A stretch of 64,000 nt of DNA. It comes from Deltaproteobacteria bacterium. Lineage in GTDB: Bacteria; Desulfobacterota; Desulfuromonadia; Geobacterales; JAJYBI01. The position numbers and the translations under genes were made by a program. Positions 21,511 to 30,482 of the stretch are shown piece by piece. Where the stretch lies: contig JAJYBI010000002.1 in assembly GCA_021779095.1 (NCBI GenBank), positions 124,001 to 188,000 of the forward strand, written 5' to 3'. Each line of letters begins with the position of its first letter. Positions within the stretch are counted from its first letter, which is position 1. The notes beneath the pieces are model-generated. The model saw only the letters and a list, made by a program, of their open reading frames with translations, did no database searches and was not told the DNA's origin.

Positions 21511-22788
21511 ATGGAACGAACCGTAGCCGTCCCCGCCGGGACCGCCGGGGAGCGCGCCGTCCAGATCCTGAAGCTGGTCGTCGTCCTCGCCGCCCTCACC
21601 GCCTTCAACACCATGTCCATCGACATGTACCTGCCGGCCTTTCCGGCAATGTCCCGGGACCTCCACGCATCGCCCGGCACCGTCCAGCTCTCCATCCCGG
21701 CCTTCCTGTTCGGCTCGGCGGCCAGCCAGGTCTTCTACGGTCCGCTGGCGGACCGTTTCGGACGCAAGCGGCCGCTGTTCGTAGGGCTTTGGCTGTACGT
21801 GATCGCCAGCGCCGGCTGCGCCCTGGTGCACAGCGGCACCGGGCTCCTTCTCTGGCGGGTGCTGATGGCGCTGGGAGGCGGCGCCAGCATCGTCATCTCG
21901 CGGGCGATCGTGCGCGACCTCTATGACACCACCGACGCGGCGCGCATGCTCTCGCTGCTCATGCTGGTCATAGGGGTCTCGCCGATCCTCGCGCCGATCG
22001 CCGGCGGCCAGTTGCTGCTCATTACCGGCTGGCGGGGGATCTTCGCGGTTCTCACTGTTTTCGGCCTGCTCTCCCTGTATTGGACCCTCGCCTGGCTCCC
22101 CGAGTCGCTGCCGGAGGAGCGGCGCGTACCGCGTCGGTTCCGCGAGATGATGGCGATCTACGGCGAGCTGCTCCGCACCCGCAGTTTTCTCGGCTATGCC
22201 CTGGCCCTCGGCGCCGTCGCCGGGCTCTTCTTCGCCTACATCGCGGCGGCGCCCCAGTTCTTCATCGAGCTGCACGGCATCTCACCGCAGGCGTTCGGCA
22301 TCTACTTCGGGATCAACGCCGCCGGACTCATCGGCGCCGCCCAGCTGAACCGCCGGCTGTTGCGCCACCATTCGGCCCGGGCGATCCTCGCTGCCGCCTT
22401 CCCCCTCGCCTCACTGACGGCGCTGCTCCTGACCCTGGCGACCGTCACCGGCTTCGGCGGCTTTGCCGTCCAGGCACTGCTGATCTTCTGCTTTGTGAGC
22501 ATCGGCGGCATCCTCTTTCCCAACGTCATGGCGCTGGGGCTCGATCCCTACGCCTCCGCGGCGGGGAGCGCCTCGGCGCTGCTGGGGATGGTGCAGTACA
22601 GCCTCGGCGCACTGGCCGGGGTCTTCGTCGGCATCTTTCACAACGGTTCGGCACTCCCGATGGTCCTCACCATGACCGGCTGCGCCCTGGCCGGAAGTCT
22701 GGCCTTCCTGTACGCGACACGGGAAGCAGAGCTGCCGGCCTCGTGCCGGAAGATGCCGATGGATGCGGATATGGACAGTATGGAGTGA
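21511..22788 (+). CDS. Bcr/CflA-family multidrug efflux transporter
   Basis: 425 residues, 12 hydrophobic helices. STDM-type start helix NTMSIDMYLPAFPAM is the mark of the Bcr/CflA group, and PLADRFGRKRPLFVGL is the MFS loop 2-3 motif. It exports bicyclomycin-, chloramphenicol- or sulphonamide-like compounds by proton antiport in relatives. TTGGAGAG lies before ATG 21511. Being last in the operon behind the AraC regulator, it may export the compounds or products the upstream reductases deal with. Confidence 0.9.
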   Translation: MERTVAVPAGTAGERAVQILKLVVVLAALTAFNTMSIDMYLPAFPAMSRDLHASPGTVQLSIPAFLFGSAASQVFYGPLADRFGRKRPLFVGLWLYVIASAGCALVHSGTGLLLWRVLMALGGGASIVISRAIVRDLYDTTDAARMLSLLMLVIGVSPILAPIAGGQLLLITGWRGIFAVLTVFGLLSLYWTLAWLPESLPEERRVPRRFREMMAIYGELLRTRSFLGYALALGAVAGLFFAYIAAAPQFFIELHGISPQAFGIYFGINAAGLIGAAQLNRRLLRHHSARAILAAAFPLASLTALLLTLATVTGFGGFAVQALLIFCFVSIGGILFPNVMALGLDPYASAAGSASALLGMVQYSLGALAGVFVGIFHNGSALPMVLTMTGCALAGSLAFLYATREAELPASCRKMPMDADMDSME

Positions 22789-23005
22789 CGCCGACGGGCG
22801 GCCGACCTGCCCGCCCGGTTCATGCGGCATAAACATCCACCCCCGAAATCCCGCCCACCGCGCCGTCCGCACCCGCCGGAACGGCCGCCACCGACCACGT
22901 CCCTCCCCTGCAAAAAATATATCCTCAAGCCGATTCCATTAATCCCGATACATATACCGTTGACACTATCCATGACCGTTCACGTCATGACCTGGAGGTG
23001 TACCC

Positions 23006-24469
23006 ATGAAACGATGCACCGTCGCGCTGCTGTGCCTCGCCGTCGTCCTCTGCGCCCTGCTGGCGGGCTGTGGAGGTGATTCCGCCGCCCCCGCCGGCCT
23101 TCTGAGCCCGAACAACCTCAACCTGGTCTTCGTGGTGACCCCAGACCTGGCCAACGACCCGCTGGGCGACATCAGCACGACCACGGGGAACCTGAACGAC
23201 CAGGGGCTGCAGCGCGCGCTCCTCATGGGGAGCTACCTGAAATCCCAGCTGCTGGGGGGACGCAACGTCAGTTCCATCCGCGCGCTGGAGCCGATGTCCC
23301 ACCTGCAGACCGGAAATGGCAATCCGGACATGGCGGGGCTCGGGTTCGTCCAGCAGTTCGCCCTGCTCAACCAGACCACGGTCAACGGCTACACCGCCAA
23401 CAGCTTCCCCATCGGCGTCTCCTATGCGCCGGGCGGCGCCCCCTCCGGCGTCTTCGCTCCGTCATGGCCCCCCGGAGGTGCCCAGGGGCTTGCATTCGGC
23501 GACACCGCCGCCAACACCGCCCTCCTGTCGAGCATCATCCAGGGAAACTCTAGCGGATACCATGTCTTCTCCGCCCCCTGGGAGACCGTCAGCGCCCTTT
23601 TGGCAGGGATCAACCAGCAGAACGGCTACAACCTGACGCTCCCCGCCGCCTACAAGGGACCGAACATCGTCTATGCGCTTTCCATCACGCCATCGGGGAG
23701 CGCCACCCTGCACGAGTTCGACAGCGGCTTAAGCCCTGGGTCCGCCTACCCCGTCCTCCCCGCAACCGTGGCCGGCAGTTCCACCCCGCAGCAGCCTTAT
23801 TTCAACTATACGCTGATCGGCGGGGTGAACGGCGTCACGGTGCCGCCGGGGGCCAACACCAACCTGACGATCTACTTCATCCGGCACGTGGAGGCGCATC
23901 CGGTGAAGACCTTCGAAGACGGCAGCTACGTGGGGGCGGGTCAGTGGCGCGCCCTGGCGCTCGCCAACTTCCTCCCCGCCGCACTGCGGAGCCAGGGGAT
24001 GCCGCTCCCCGACCTGGTCTACTCCATCGACCCGGCCCAGTCGTTTCCCTTGAGCGCCAGCATGACCGTCTCCTACGTCAGGCCGTCGCTCACGGTGCTC
24101 CCCTATGCCATCGCCAACAACCTCCCGTACAAGCTGGTGTCCAGCTTCTTCATCGACATGGCCAGCAGCCAGGCTGCCGCCCAGAACACCAGCGCGTTCT
24201 TCTTCACCCACACCAACAGCGCGGGGGTCGACCTGTCCGGTCATACCGTCCTGGTGGCGTGGGAGCACGAGCACTACGAGCCGCTGATAAACGCGCTCCT
24301 GGCGAGCTACGGCAGCAGCCTCACCGTCCCGGCGGGTATCTGGGGTCAGGACGACTACGACACGATCTGGACCGTGCGGTTCGACGGCGCGGGGAATGTG
24401 ACCGTGCACAACGCGCTGATGGAGGGGATCGACTCCAGCAAGCTGCCGCCCACGGCGCCGCCGTTCTGA
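23006..24469 (+). CDS. lipoprotein with histidine-phosphatase-like segment
   Basis: 487 residues. Lipobox LLAGCGG after a short hydrophobic helix marks an outer-membrane or periplasmic lipoprotein. In the second half (about residue 295) YFIRHVEAHP resembles the RHG motif of histidine phosphatases with the Gly replaced, and WEHEHYEPLINALL near residue 428 could supply the second His. The first half (NLVFVVTPDLANDPLG, GLQRALLMGSYLKSQLL) looks like a degenerate copy of the same fold. A phosphatase-like surface protein is therefore possible, but activity is uncertain. GGAGGT precedes ATG 23006; a TTGACA lies at 22960 without a clear -10. Confidence 0.65.
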   Translation: MKRCTVALLCLAVVLCALLAGCGGDSAAPAGLLSPNNLNLVFVVTPDLANDPLGDISTTTGNLNDQGLQRALLMGSYLKSQLLGGRNVSSIRALEPMSHLQTGNGNPDMAGLGFVQQFALLNQTTVNGYTANSFPIGVSYAPGGAPSGVFAPSWPPGGAQGLAFGDTAANTALLSSIIQGNSSGYHVFSAPWETVSALLAGINQQNGYNLTLPAAYKGPNIVYALSITPSGSATLHEFDSGLSPGSAYPVLPATVAGSSTPQQPYFNYTLIGGVNGVTVPPGANTNLTIYFIRHVEAHPVKTFEDGSYVGAGQWRALALANFLPAALRSQGMPLPDLVYSIDPAQSFPLSASMTVSYVRPSLTVLPYAIANNLPYKLVSSFFIDMASSQAAAQNTSAFFFTHTNSAGVDLSGHTVLVAWEHEHYEPLINALLASYGSSLTVPAGIWGQDDYDTIWTVRFDGAGNVTVHNALMEGIDSSKLPPTAPPF

Positions 24470-24493
24470 GCCGCTCAGCTACACACGAAACGA

Positions 24494-24529
24494 CGAAAGG
24501 CGGCCCGGTCGGGCCGCCTTTCGTTTATT
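24494..24529. terminator. bidirectional intrinsic terminator
   Basis: CGAAAGGCGGCCC (24494-24506) pairs perfectly over 13 bp with GGGCCGCCTTTCG (24511-24523) around a 4-base loop. TTTATT follows on the + strand, and A-rich sequence precedes it, giving U-rich RNA on the minus strand. It sits between convergent genes. Confidence 0.85.
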
Positions 24530-24573
24530 GACGCGACAGCGGGAAGATGGCTTACGCCCGCCGCGAAAACGTG

Positions 24574-25137
24574 TTACTTGACCGCAAGACCGGGCACCGC
24601 CGGTCCCTTGCGCTGGTCCATCGAGCTGAACAGCGGCTTCGTATCCAGGGACTTGGGATCGACCTTGGCCGAGTGGCAGACGGAGCAGAAGACGTCCATC
24701 CTGGCGCCGTTCTGCGTATCGACCAGCAGGTAGCGGTAGTTGGGGTTGGACGGATGGGGATCGTGGCAGCCGACGCAGTCGAAAACGCCGTCGCGCAGGG
24801 AGCTGGCCGGCACGTTGGCGATCTTCGGGTTGATCTCCTTGATGTTGATGTTGAAGGGATGGCTCATGTGCCCCTTGATGGGGATGATGTCCTGCCCCCC
24901 CTTGTCGGTGGTCTCGTGGCAGCTGAGGCACAGCGCAGTGATGCTGGAGTAGGGCTTCTTGGTGCGGGGATTGATATCCTTGGTATTGGGCGACACGGCG
25001 AAGATCAGTTTTTCTTCCTTCGCCGTGTGGATGCCGTGGCACCCCGTACATGTGAGCACATCATGTCCCCCTGCCGCCAATGCCGCGACCGGTGCGGCGA
25101 GGCTGGCAACCAGCAGAAACAACACCATTTTTTTCAT
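24574..25137 (-). CDS. exported tetrahaem c-type cytochrome
   Basis: 187 residues. Signal peptide MVLFLLVASLAAPVAALAA. Four CxxCH haem-attachment motifs: CTGCH, CLSCH, CVGCH and CSVCH. Additional His residues (GGHDVL, CHGIHTAKE, GHMSHPF, CHDPHPS) can be distal ligands for bis-His haems. The protein is periplasmic or outer-surface and should carry electrons in respiratory metal or extracellular electron transfer. AAAGGAGA lies before ATG 25137. The gene is monocistronic, ending at the bidirectional terminator. Confidence 0.93.
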   Translation of the reverse strand: MKKMVLFLLVASLAAPVAALAAGGHDVLTCTGCHGIHTAKEEKLIFAVSPNTKDINPRTKKPYSSITALCLSCHETTDKGGQDIIPIKGHMSHPFNINIKEINPKIANVPASSLRDGVFDCVGCHDPHPSNPNYRYLLVDTQNGARMDVFCSVCHSAKVDPKSLDTKPLFSSMDQRKGPAVPGLAVK

Positions 25138-25487
25138 CTCTTGCGTCTCCTTTAGAAAATAATAACCCCCTTGCACCGCAAGGGAAAAGCGGCGGTACAG
25201 TACCAACAAACGCGGCAGGATTCAAGCATAAACGCCACCCTGACCGGTTAATATTCTAATAATCATTTCGGCTTAATTCACCTTCGCTCATATCCAGCAG
25301 CACAATATAAACGGATCGCCCGATAACGGTCGGCGGTCGTGCTGCTTCGGGAGACGTGGTGGTGGGAACAAGAAAACCTCCGGAGACTGCCGCGACGCTC
25401 TTCCGAAGGGATTTGACGGTTACGCCGGGGATTAGGGGGGGTAGCCCCGATCGGCAGCAGTCGCCGATCGGGGGGCAGTTGCATTCC
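25138..25487. other. intergenic region between two minus-strand genes, with hairpin
   Basis: No convincing gene in 350 bp. The part next to the cytochrome gene is its likely promoter area, but I see no clear -35/-10 pair. CCCCGATCGGC (25445-25455) and GCCGATCGGGG (25463-25473) form a perfect 11-bp stem with a 7-base loop, just downstream of the small Cys protein; no U-run follows on the minus strand. Confidence 0.5.
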
Positions 25488-25673
25488 CTACACCTCTACT
25501 TCACAGAATATCTTTGCTTTCTCGGTCTGAACCGGTTTGCAGAGATCAGATTTATCGTGGGAAACCGCGCAGCATTTCTCGCACGAGTATTCGCCGCCCT
25601 TGTCTCTCAGGATCTCCTCTCTCAGTTCGCCAGGGCTCGTAATTTCGCATACCTTTCTGCCCGATCCTTTCAT
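25488..25673 (-). CDS. small Cys-rich cytosolic protein of unknown function
   Basis: 61 residues from ATG 25673, which has GGGAGG seven bases upstream; the longer frame lacks this support. The sequence KVCEITSPGELREEILRDKG is followed by GEYSCEKCCAVSHDKSDLC, whose CxxCC and following His/Cys look like a metal-binding knuckle. No signal or membrane helix is present. I recall similar short proteins in Geobacter-like genomes but cannot name the family. Probably a zinc or Fe-S binding protein. Confidence 0.6.
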   Translation of the reverse strand: MKGSGRKVCEITSPGELREEILRDKGGEYSCEKCCAVSHDKSDLCKPVQTEKAKIFCEVEV

Positions 25674-25807
25674 TGTCCCGACCTCCCTTCCGGAGCGAAC
25701 AAGATCGCATTCCATCCGGAACCTCCGCATGAATACGTCGTCTTTCTGCTCCTTGTCTTTATGCTACACCTTTTCCGAAATATCTGGCAACTCGTCAGAC
25801 GATTACG

Positions 25808-25917
25808 TTGACCGCCGACTCGTCGGGGAAGGAGATGGAGCGCCGCCCGGGAGAACGGGGCGGGATTTTTGAGAGCCGCCGTGGTCAGCATGGGAAGCGG
25901 GTCGGGCGGCTTTTTCA
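25808..25917 (+). ncRNA. repeat sRNA-like element, copy 1 (degenerate, internally deleted)
   Basis: This copy shares with copies 2 and 3 the TTGAC start, the TCGGGGA block, the segment GGAGATGGA, the GGGAGAAC motif, the GAGAGCCGCCGTGGTCAGCA stretch and the final hairpin with GGGCGGCTTTTTC. About 55 bases between the promoter and the first GGA cluster are missing, and no -10 box can be found, so transcription is doubtful. It retains six GGA motifs, one in the terminator loop. Confidence 0.55.
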
Positions 25918-26003
25918 TTCTGAGGTGACGGGACAAAGCCCCCCGTCGGCATCTGCACGACGTCCCACATCGGTGAAGCGTTGGCATGCCGGTCCGAGAA
26001 AAA

Positions 26004-26038
26004 CAATATTGACAAATATTGCCATGACAACTATCATG
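26004..26038 (+). promoter_or_regulatory. promoter and operators of the marR-efflux operon
   Basis: TTGACA (26009-26014), 17-base spacer, TATCAT (26032-26037). CAATATT-GACA-AATATTG (26004-26021) is a perfect inverted repeat covering the -35 box. CATGA-N6-TCATG (26023-26038) covers the -10 box. Both suit autorepression by the MarR protein. The predicted start of transcription falls on the A of ATG 26044. Confidence 0.75.
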
Positions 26039-26043
26039 CGACC

Positions 26044-26493
26044 ATGGACAAAACAACAGCCTACAACCTTGACGACGCGCTCGGCTTTATCATGCACCGT
26101 GCCTCTCTGAGGTACAGATGTGAGGTGGGGCGCAGATTCAAGGAATACGACGTCACAACGGAGCAGTGGGCGGTGCTGTGCCGCCTGAGGGAACAGGATG
26201 ACCTGACCCAGAAAGAGTTGGCGGAACGGATCGTCAAGGATCAGCCCAACCTGACGCGCATGCTCGACAAGTTGCAGCAGAAGGGGCTGATCCGCAGGAT
26301 GGACAACCCCAACGACCGGCGGGCATTTTTCATCCAACTTACGCCGGAAGGCGAGGCGCTGATGGAAAAGCTCACCCCCCTTGCGAAAGAAGTGGGCACC
26401 GAGGCCCTGTGCGGCTTCACCCGGGAAGAATCGGACGTGTTGAAGCATCTGCTCAACAGGGTCTGGCAGAACCTGGGGGCGGACAAAGAGTAA
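26044..26493 (+). CDS. MarR-family repressor of the efflux operon
   Basis: 149 residues, full-length MarR protein. HTH and wing are visible: LTQKELAERIVKDQPNLTRM followed by LDKLQQKGLIRRMDNPNDRR. The N-terminal helix LDDALGFIMHRASLRYRCEV serves dimerisation. It sits directly upstream of and on the same strand as an aromatic-acid-type efflux operon and overlaps its own operators. The family releases DNA on binding a phenolic ligand, so induction by the exported compound is likely. No ribosome site precedes ATG 26044 and the promoter allows no leader, pointing to a leaderless mRNA. Confidence 0.9.
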   Translation: MDKTTAYNLDDALGFIMHRASLRYRCEVGRRFKEYDVTTEQWAVLCRLREQDDLTQKELAERIVKDQPNLTRMLDKLQQKGLIRRMDNPNDRRAFFIQLTPEGEALMEKLTPLAKEVGTEALCGFTREESDVLKHLLNRVWQNLGADKE

Positions 26494-26600
26494 GGGCAAA
26501 ATTTTTTGCGGCATTAGTTGTTATGGCAATTGTTGTTGCAATCAGCAAATACAGCCCGCCTGCGGCTGTACAAACCGGGATGCCCAAAAGGTTCGCATCG

Positions 26601-28082
26601 ATGAAAACAGTTTCCCGCACCGCCTCCCCGGCCCATATCCCCAGAAAAAGTCTTCTCCTGGCCGTGGCCGCAGCCCTGACCCTGGGCGGCTGCGCCCATC
26701 TGCCCGGCGGGGTGTCACCTCTCTCCAGGCGCATCGAGGCAAACACCCTGCATGCCGGCCGGGCGATACGGGCTGCCGGCAAAAAGCCCTCTCCCTGGCC
26801 GTCGCAGCGGTGGTGGGAAATGTACCACGACCCGCAACTCAACCGCCTGGTGGCCGAAGCGATCGCGGGAAGCCCGGCCGTGCGCATTGCGCAGGCCCGG
26901 ATCGCCAGAGTACAGGCGTTCGCGGGCATTGCCCGCTCTAGACTGTTGCCGTCCCTCAAGGCCGATGCCCGGTTCACCCGGGAACGGTTCACCGAAAACC
27001 AGTTCATTCCGCCGCCCTATGCGGGCAACTGGTCCTGGGACAACCTGGCGATGCTCGACTTCACCTACGACCTCGATCTGTGGGGGAAGAACCGCAGCGC
27101 CCTCGCCGCGGCGCTTGATTACGTCCAGATGGCCGGGGCGGAAGCGCAGGAGGTCCGCCTGGCCCTCGAAACCGCGGTCGTCCGGGTGTATGTGCAGCTG
27201 TCCCTTCAGTACACGATGCTGGACATCGCCGAGGCGACCCTGCGCCAACGCCAGGAGATCCTGGAGATCTCGCAAGAACGTTTTGCCGCGGGGCTTGCGA
27301 CCGAGCTCGACCTGAGTCAGGCCGAAGCCCCCCTTCCGGCGGGGAGGGCGGAAATCGAGCGCATTTCCGAGACGATCGACCTGCTGCGGAACCAACTGGC
27401 CGCGCTTGCCGGCAAAGGACCCGGCGACGGTGAGCATATCCGGCGGCCGGCCCTTTCCCTCGACCGGCCGGTCGGCCTGCCGTCCGTTCTTCCGGCCGAC
27501 CTGCTGGGCCGCCGTCCCGACGTGGCGGCAGAGCGCTGGCGGGTGGAGGCCGCGGGTAACGAGATCGACGCGGCAAAGGCGGCCTTTTATCCCAACATAA
27601 ACCTCACGGCGTTTGCCGGATGGCAGTCCCTCGGCTTTTCCCAGTTTCTGTCCCCGGGGTCGCTGATCCAGGGGTTCGGTCCGGCCATTTCCCTCCCCAT
27701 CTTCGCGGGCGGGAGACTGCGGAGCCAGCTCCGGGTCTCCGTCGCCGATTACGACATGGCGGTCGAGGCATACAACGGCACCCTGATCCGGGCGCTGGAA
27801 AACGTCGCCAACCAGGTCGTCTCCCTGCACTCCCTGGAAACACAGCGGGTCGAGGCGAACAGCTCCGACACCCTGGCCCGCCGTTCCTACGACATCGCCC
27901 TCACCGCCTTCCGGGCCGGGCTGACCGACTACCTCAACGTCCTCAACGCCCAGAACCTGACCCTTCGCGAGGCACAGCGCAAGGCGCAGGTGGAGGCCCG
28001 CATCCTCGATACATATGCCGCCTTGATGCAGGCGATCGGCGGGGGAGTGCCGCTGACGCCGCCCGCGGGAGCAGGATCATGA
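26601..28082 (+). CDS. NodT-family outer-membrane efflux lipoprotein
   Basis: 493 residues from ATG 26601 (AAAAGG upstream). Signal and lipobox LTLGGCAHL give an acylated Cys. It has two TolC-type repeats: FTYDLDLWGKNRSALAAAL and, in the second half, ADLLGRRPDVAAERWRVEA, then GPAISLPIFAGGRL. The protein forms the trimeric outer-membrane channel of a tripartite pump. It ends with an ATGA overlap to the inner-membrane FUSC protein, so assembly partners are co-translated. The frame is open far upstream, but the codons before 26580 lack a signal. Confidence 0.92.
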   Translation: MKTVSRTASPAHIPRKSLLLAVAAALTLGGCAHLPGGVSPLSRRIEANTLHAGRAIRAAGKKPSPWPSQRWWEMYHDPQLNRLVAEAIAGSPAVRIAQARIARVQAFAGIARSRLLPSLKADARFTRERFTENQFIPPPYAGNWSWDNLAMLDFTYDLDLWGKNRSALAAALDYVQMAGAEAQEVRLALETAVVRVYVQLSLQYTMLDIAEATLRQRQEILEISQERFAAGLATELDLSQAEAPLPAGRAEIERISETIDLLRNQLAALAGKGPGDGEHIRRPALSLDRPVGLPSVLPADLLGRRPDVAAERWRVEAAGNEIDAAKAAFYPNINLTAFAGWQSLGFSQFLSPGSLIQGFGPAISLPIFAGGRLRSQLRVSVADYDMAVEAYNGTLIRALENVANQVVSLHSLETQRVEANSSDTLARRSYDIALTAFRAGLTDYLNVLNAQNLTLREAQRKAQVEARILDTYAALMQAIGGGVPLTPPAGAGS

Positions 28083-30250
28083 GCGTGTTCGCTGCAGATA
28101 CCGCCACCTCTCCGCTCGCCACGGTCCGGCAGGGGCTCTCCGCATGGGGGAAGTCGGAGGTCCCAGGTTGGGTGTTCGCCTTCAAGATCTGCCTGGCCGC
28201 CCTGCTGGCGATGTGGATATCGATGCGGTTCGAACTGGATGCCCCGCGCACCGCCATGATCACGGTCGTCATCGTCATGCAGCCGCACACCGGCATGGTC
28301 CTGGAGAAAAGTCTCTACCGCATCGGCGGAACGGTGGCCGGCGCCCTCGCCAGCCTTCTTTTGGTGGACCTGTTTGTCCAGCAGCGGGTCCTGTTCCTGG
28401 CCGGCCTGGCGCTCTGGATCGGGCTCTGCACCACGGGGGCGACGTTTTTCCGCAACTACCGGTCCTACGGTTTCGTCCTTGCCGGATACACCGCCGCCAT
28501 CATCGGACTTCCCGCCGTGCTGCATCCCGAAGCCTTCTTCCCGATCGCCGTCAGCCGCCTCTCCGGGGTCACCCTCGGCATCCTCTGCGCCGGTGTCGTC
28601 AGCGACGTCATCTTCCCGCGGCGGCTCTCCGATCTCCTCAGAAACAGGGTGCGACGACGCTACACGGATTTCATCTCCTTTGTCCGTGTCTCGCTGTCGG
28701 GCACTGCCTCGCCGGCCGAACTGGAAAAGATGCATATGCGCCTGGTGGGCGACGTGATCACCCTCGAATCCATCCGCAGCGCCGGGGCCCTGGAGGACCC
28801 CGAGGTGCGCGTCCGCAGCCAGAGGCTTCGGAAGCTCAACAGCGAATTCATGGCGGCATCGACCACCTTTCACTCCTTCCACCAGATCCTGAAACGGCTG
28901 ACGAGACAGCCGACCCCGGCGGGGCAGGCACTGACCACGCTCTACGAATCGCTGGGCAAGACGCTCGTCAGCGGCGACATCCCGCGCTCGGCCCATGAGG
29001 CAAAGCTGAGCGCCCGACGGATTGCCGCCGCCCAGGTCCTGCTCTCGCGACGCGTCAGGGACATGCGGCTCGGCCACTTTCCGGCCGGCGCCGACACCAC
29101 GCTCGATTTCGATACCGCGGCGGCGCTTCTCTCCCGTTTCCTGCGGGAGATGCATGCCTACACCCGCACCTATGCGGCCCTGGCGGAGGAGAGGTCCGGC
29201 CCCGTGCCTCCCGGCGACATCAGGTTCGCCCTGCACACGGATCCGCTGGTCGCGCTTCTGAACGGGGCCAGGGCTTTCGCCGCGACCCTGCTGGCCGGGG
29301 CATTCTGGATCGCCTCGGCCTGGCCGTACGGCATCATCGCCCTCATGAACACCGCGATCATGTGCGCCCTGTTCGCCGCAACCCCCGACCCCTCCCGGGG
29401 AGTCCGTCGTTTAGCTGCCGGGTTCGGTCTCGGCTTTCTGGCGGCGCTCGTCCTGAGGTTTCTCGTCATCCCCTCCCTGGACGGGTTCACCCTCCTCTGC
29501 GCCGGGATGGCTCCCTTCCTGCTCGCCGGCGCCTACCTCTGCTCACGACCGGAACTGGCCGAAATCGGCGCCGGCTACCTGATCATGCTTTTCTACCACC
29601 TCGACGAACTCGGGGATCTGGTGCTCTACAGCCCCGTTGCGGCGGTGAACGACGGAGTGGCAACGATACTGGGAGTGGTCGCGGCCGGCATCATGTTCAT
29701 GATCCTGGCACCCGCCGGCGGTGCGTGGCGCAAGCGGCGCGTAGCCCACCAGTTGCGTCGGCAGGTGGTCGGAGCCTGCTTCGATTCCCCGGCGGGCCTC
29801 GTGCACCGCTTCGAGAGCCGCATCCGCGACGCGCTCCGCATGGAAACCGCCGGAGGGAATGTGCCGGACGAGGAGGGCAGGCTCCTTGTCGCATGGATGT
29901 TTTCGGCCCTCGAGATAGGCCGTGCCGTCATCCACCTCCGTCAGGATGCCGATGCGCCCCTGGTCCCGCAGCCGGTTGCCGAACGCGTCCGGAAAAGCGT
30001 TGCCTCCCTGGCACGGCTTTTCGGCCGTCCCTCGGCAACGTTGCGCGACGCCGCCCTCGACGGCGTGGCAGATGCCATCGCGGCGATTCGCGTCGTAGCG
30101 CCGGATTCCCCGTGCGGAGACGGTCTGCATCGCCTGCTGATTTCGCTCAACCTCATCCGGAACGCACTGCAGGATGAGGAGGCCGTCCTGACGGCCGCAG
30201 TCGCCGGCCGACCGGCCGTCCCCCGGGGAGGAGCCATCCATGCCACGTGA
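28079..30250 (+). CDS. FUSC-family inner-membrane transporter (AaeB-like)
   Basis: 723 residues. Two membrane blocks of several helices (about 25-170 and 395-550) are each followed by a soluble helical region, the layout of AaeB/YccS proteins. Hallmark first block: DAPRTAMITVVIVMQPHTGM; second: AWPYGIIALMNTAIMCALFA. AaeB exports p-hydroxybenzoate-type aromatic acids. Overlaps the channel gene by ATGA at its start and the DUF1656 gene by 11 bp at its end. With the MarR, DUF1656 and HlyD proteins it forms a complete tripartite system. Confidence 0.92.
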   Translation: MSVFAADTATSPLATVRQGLSAWGKSEVPGWVFAFKICLAALLAMWISMRFELDAPRTAMITVVIVMQPHTGMVLEKSLYRIGGTVAGALASLLLVDLFVQQRVLFLAGLALWIGLCTTGATFFRNYRSYGFVLAGYTAAIIGLPAVLHPEAFFPIAVSRLSGVTLGILCAGVVSDVIFPRRLSDLLRNRVRRRYTDFISFVRVSLSGTASPAELEKMHMRLVGDVITLESIRSAGALEDPEVRVRSQRLRKLNSEFMAASTTFHSFHQILKRLTRQPTPAGQALTTLYESLGKTLVSGDIPRSAHEAKLSARRIAAAQVLLSRRVRDMRLGHFPAGADTTLDFDTAAALLSRFLREMHAYTRTYAALAEERSGPVPPGDIRFALHTDPLVALLNGARAFAATLLAGAFWIASAWPYGIIALMNTAIMCALFAATPDPSRGVRRLAAGFGLGFLAALVLRFLVIPSLDGFTLLCAGMAPFLLAGAYLCSRPELAEIGAGYLIMLFYHLDELGDLVLYSPVAAVNDGVATILGVVAAGIMFMILAPAGGAWRKRRVAHQLRRQVVGACFDSPAGLVHRFESRIRDALRMETAGGNVPDEEGRLLVAWMFSALEIGRAVIHLRQDADAPLVPQPVAERVRKSVASLARLFGRPSATLRDAALDGVADAIAAIRVVAPDSPCGDGLHRLLISLNLIRNALQDEEAVLTAAVAGRPAVPRGGAIHAT

Positions 30251-30440
30251 AATCGCCCTGCTCGACGCGCTGGTGCCGACCCTCCTGCTGGCATTTCTGG
30301 CGAGCATCGTCCTCCATATGGTCCTGGACAGGGTCCTGGGACGGTGCGGCGTCTACCGCCACGTCTGGCACCCCGCGCTGTTCCGGCTCGGCATCTTTGT
30401 CTGCATCTTCGGCGTCTGCGGCCTGCTGGCCCTCCGGTAA
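30240..30440 (+). CDS. DUF1656 small membrane protein (AaeX-like)
   Basis: 66 residues; two hydrophobic helices, VPTLLLAFLASIVLHMVLD and LGIFVCIFGVCGLLAL, with the family's charged link VWHPALFRLG. Always found between FUSC and HlyD genes in aae-type operons, as here. It probably helps assembly of the pump; the mechanism is unknown. It starts inside the 3' end of the FUSC gene, so it depends on coupled translation. Confidence 0.88.
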   Translation: MPREIALLDALVPTLLLAFLASIVLHMVLDRVLGRCGVYRHVWHPALFRLGIFVCIFGVCGLLALR

Positions 30441-30482
30441 GGCGGCACCGGTCACCATCCACTTTTGTTCAAAGAGGTTATC

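Noticed and set aside
22960..22990. Promoter of the phosphatase-like lipoprotein
   Set aside because: TTGACA is good but no acceptable -10 hexamer lies 16-18 bases downstream, so I list it only as a comment in the gene entry.
25138..25330. Sigma-54 promoter before the tetrahaem cytochrome
   Set aside because: TGGCGT and CTTGA occur on the minus strand but with wrong spacing for a -24/-12 element and without the GC at -12.
25808..25917. Short minus-strand frames across the repeat elements, sharing phrases such as HADHGGS
   Set aside because: The shared phrase simply translates the conserved terminator DNA on the wrong strand. Frame and length differ between copies, so it is RNA/DNA conservation rather than protein.
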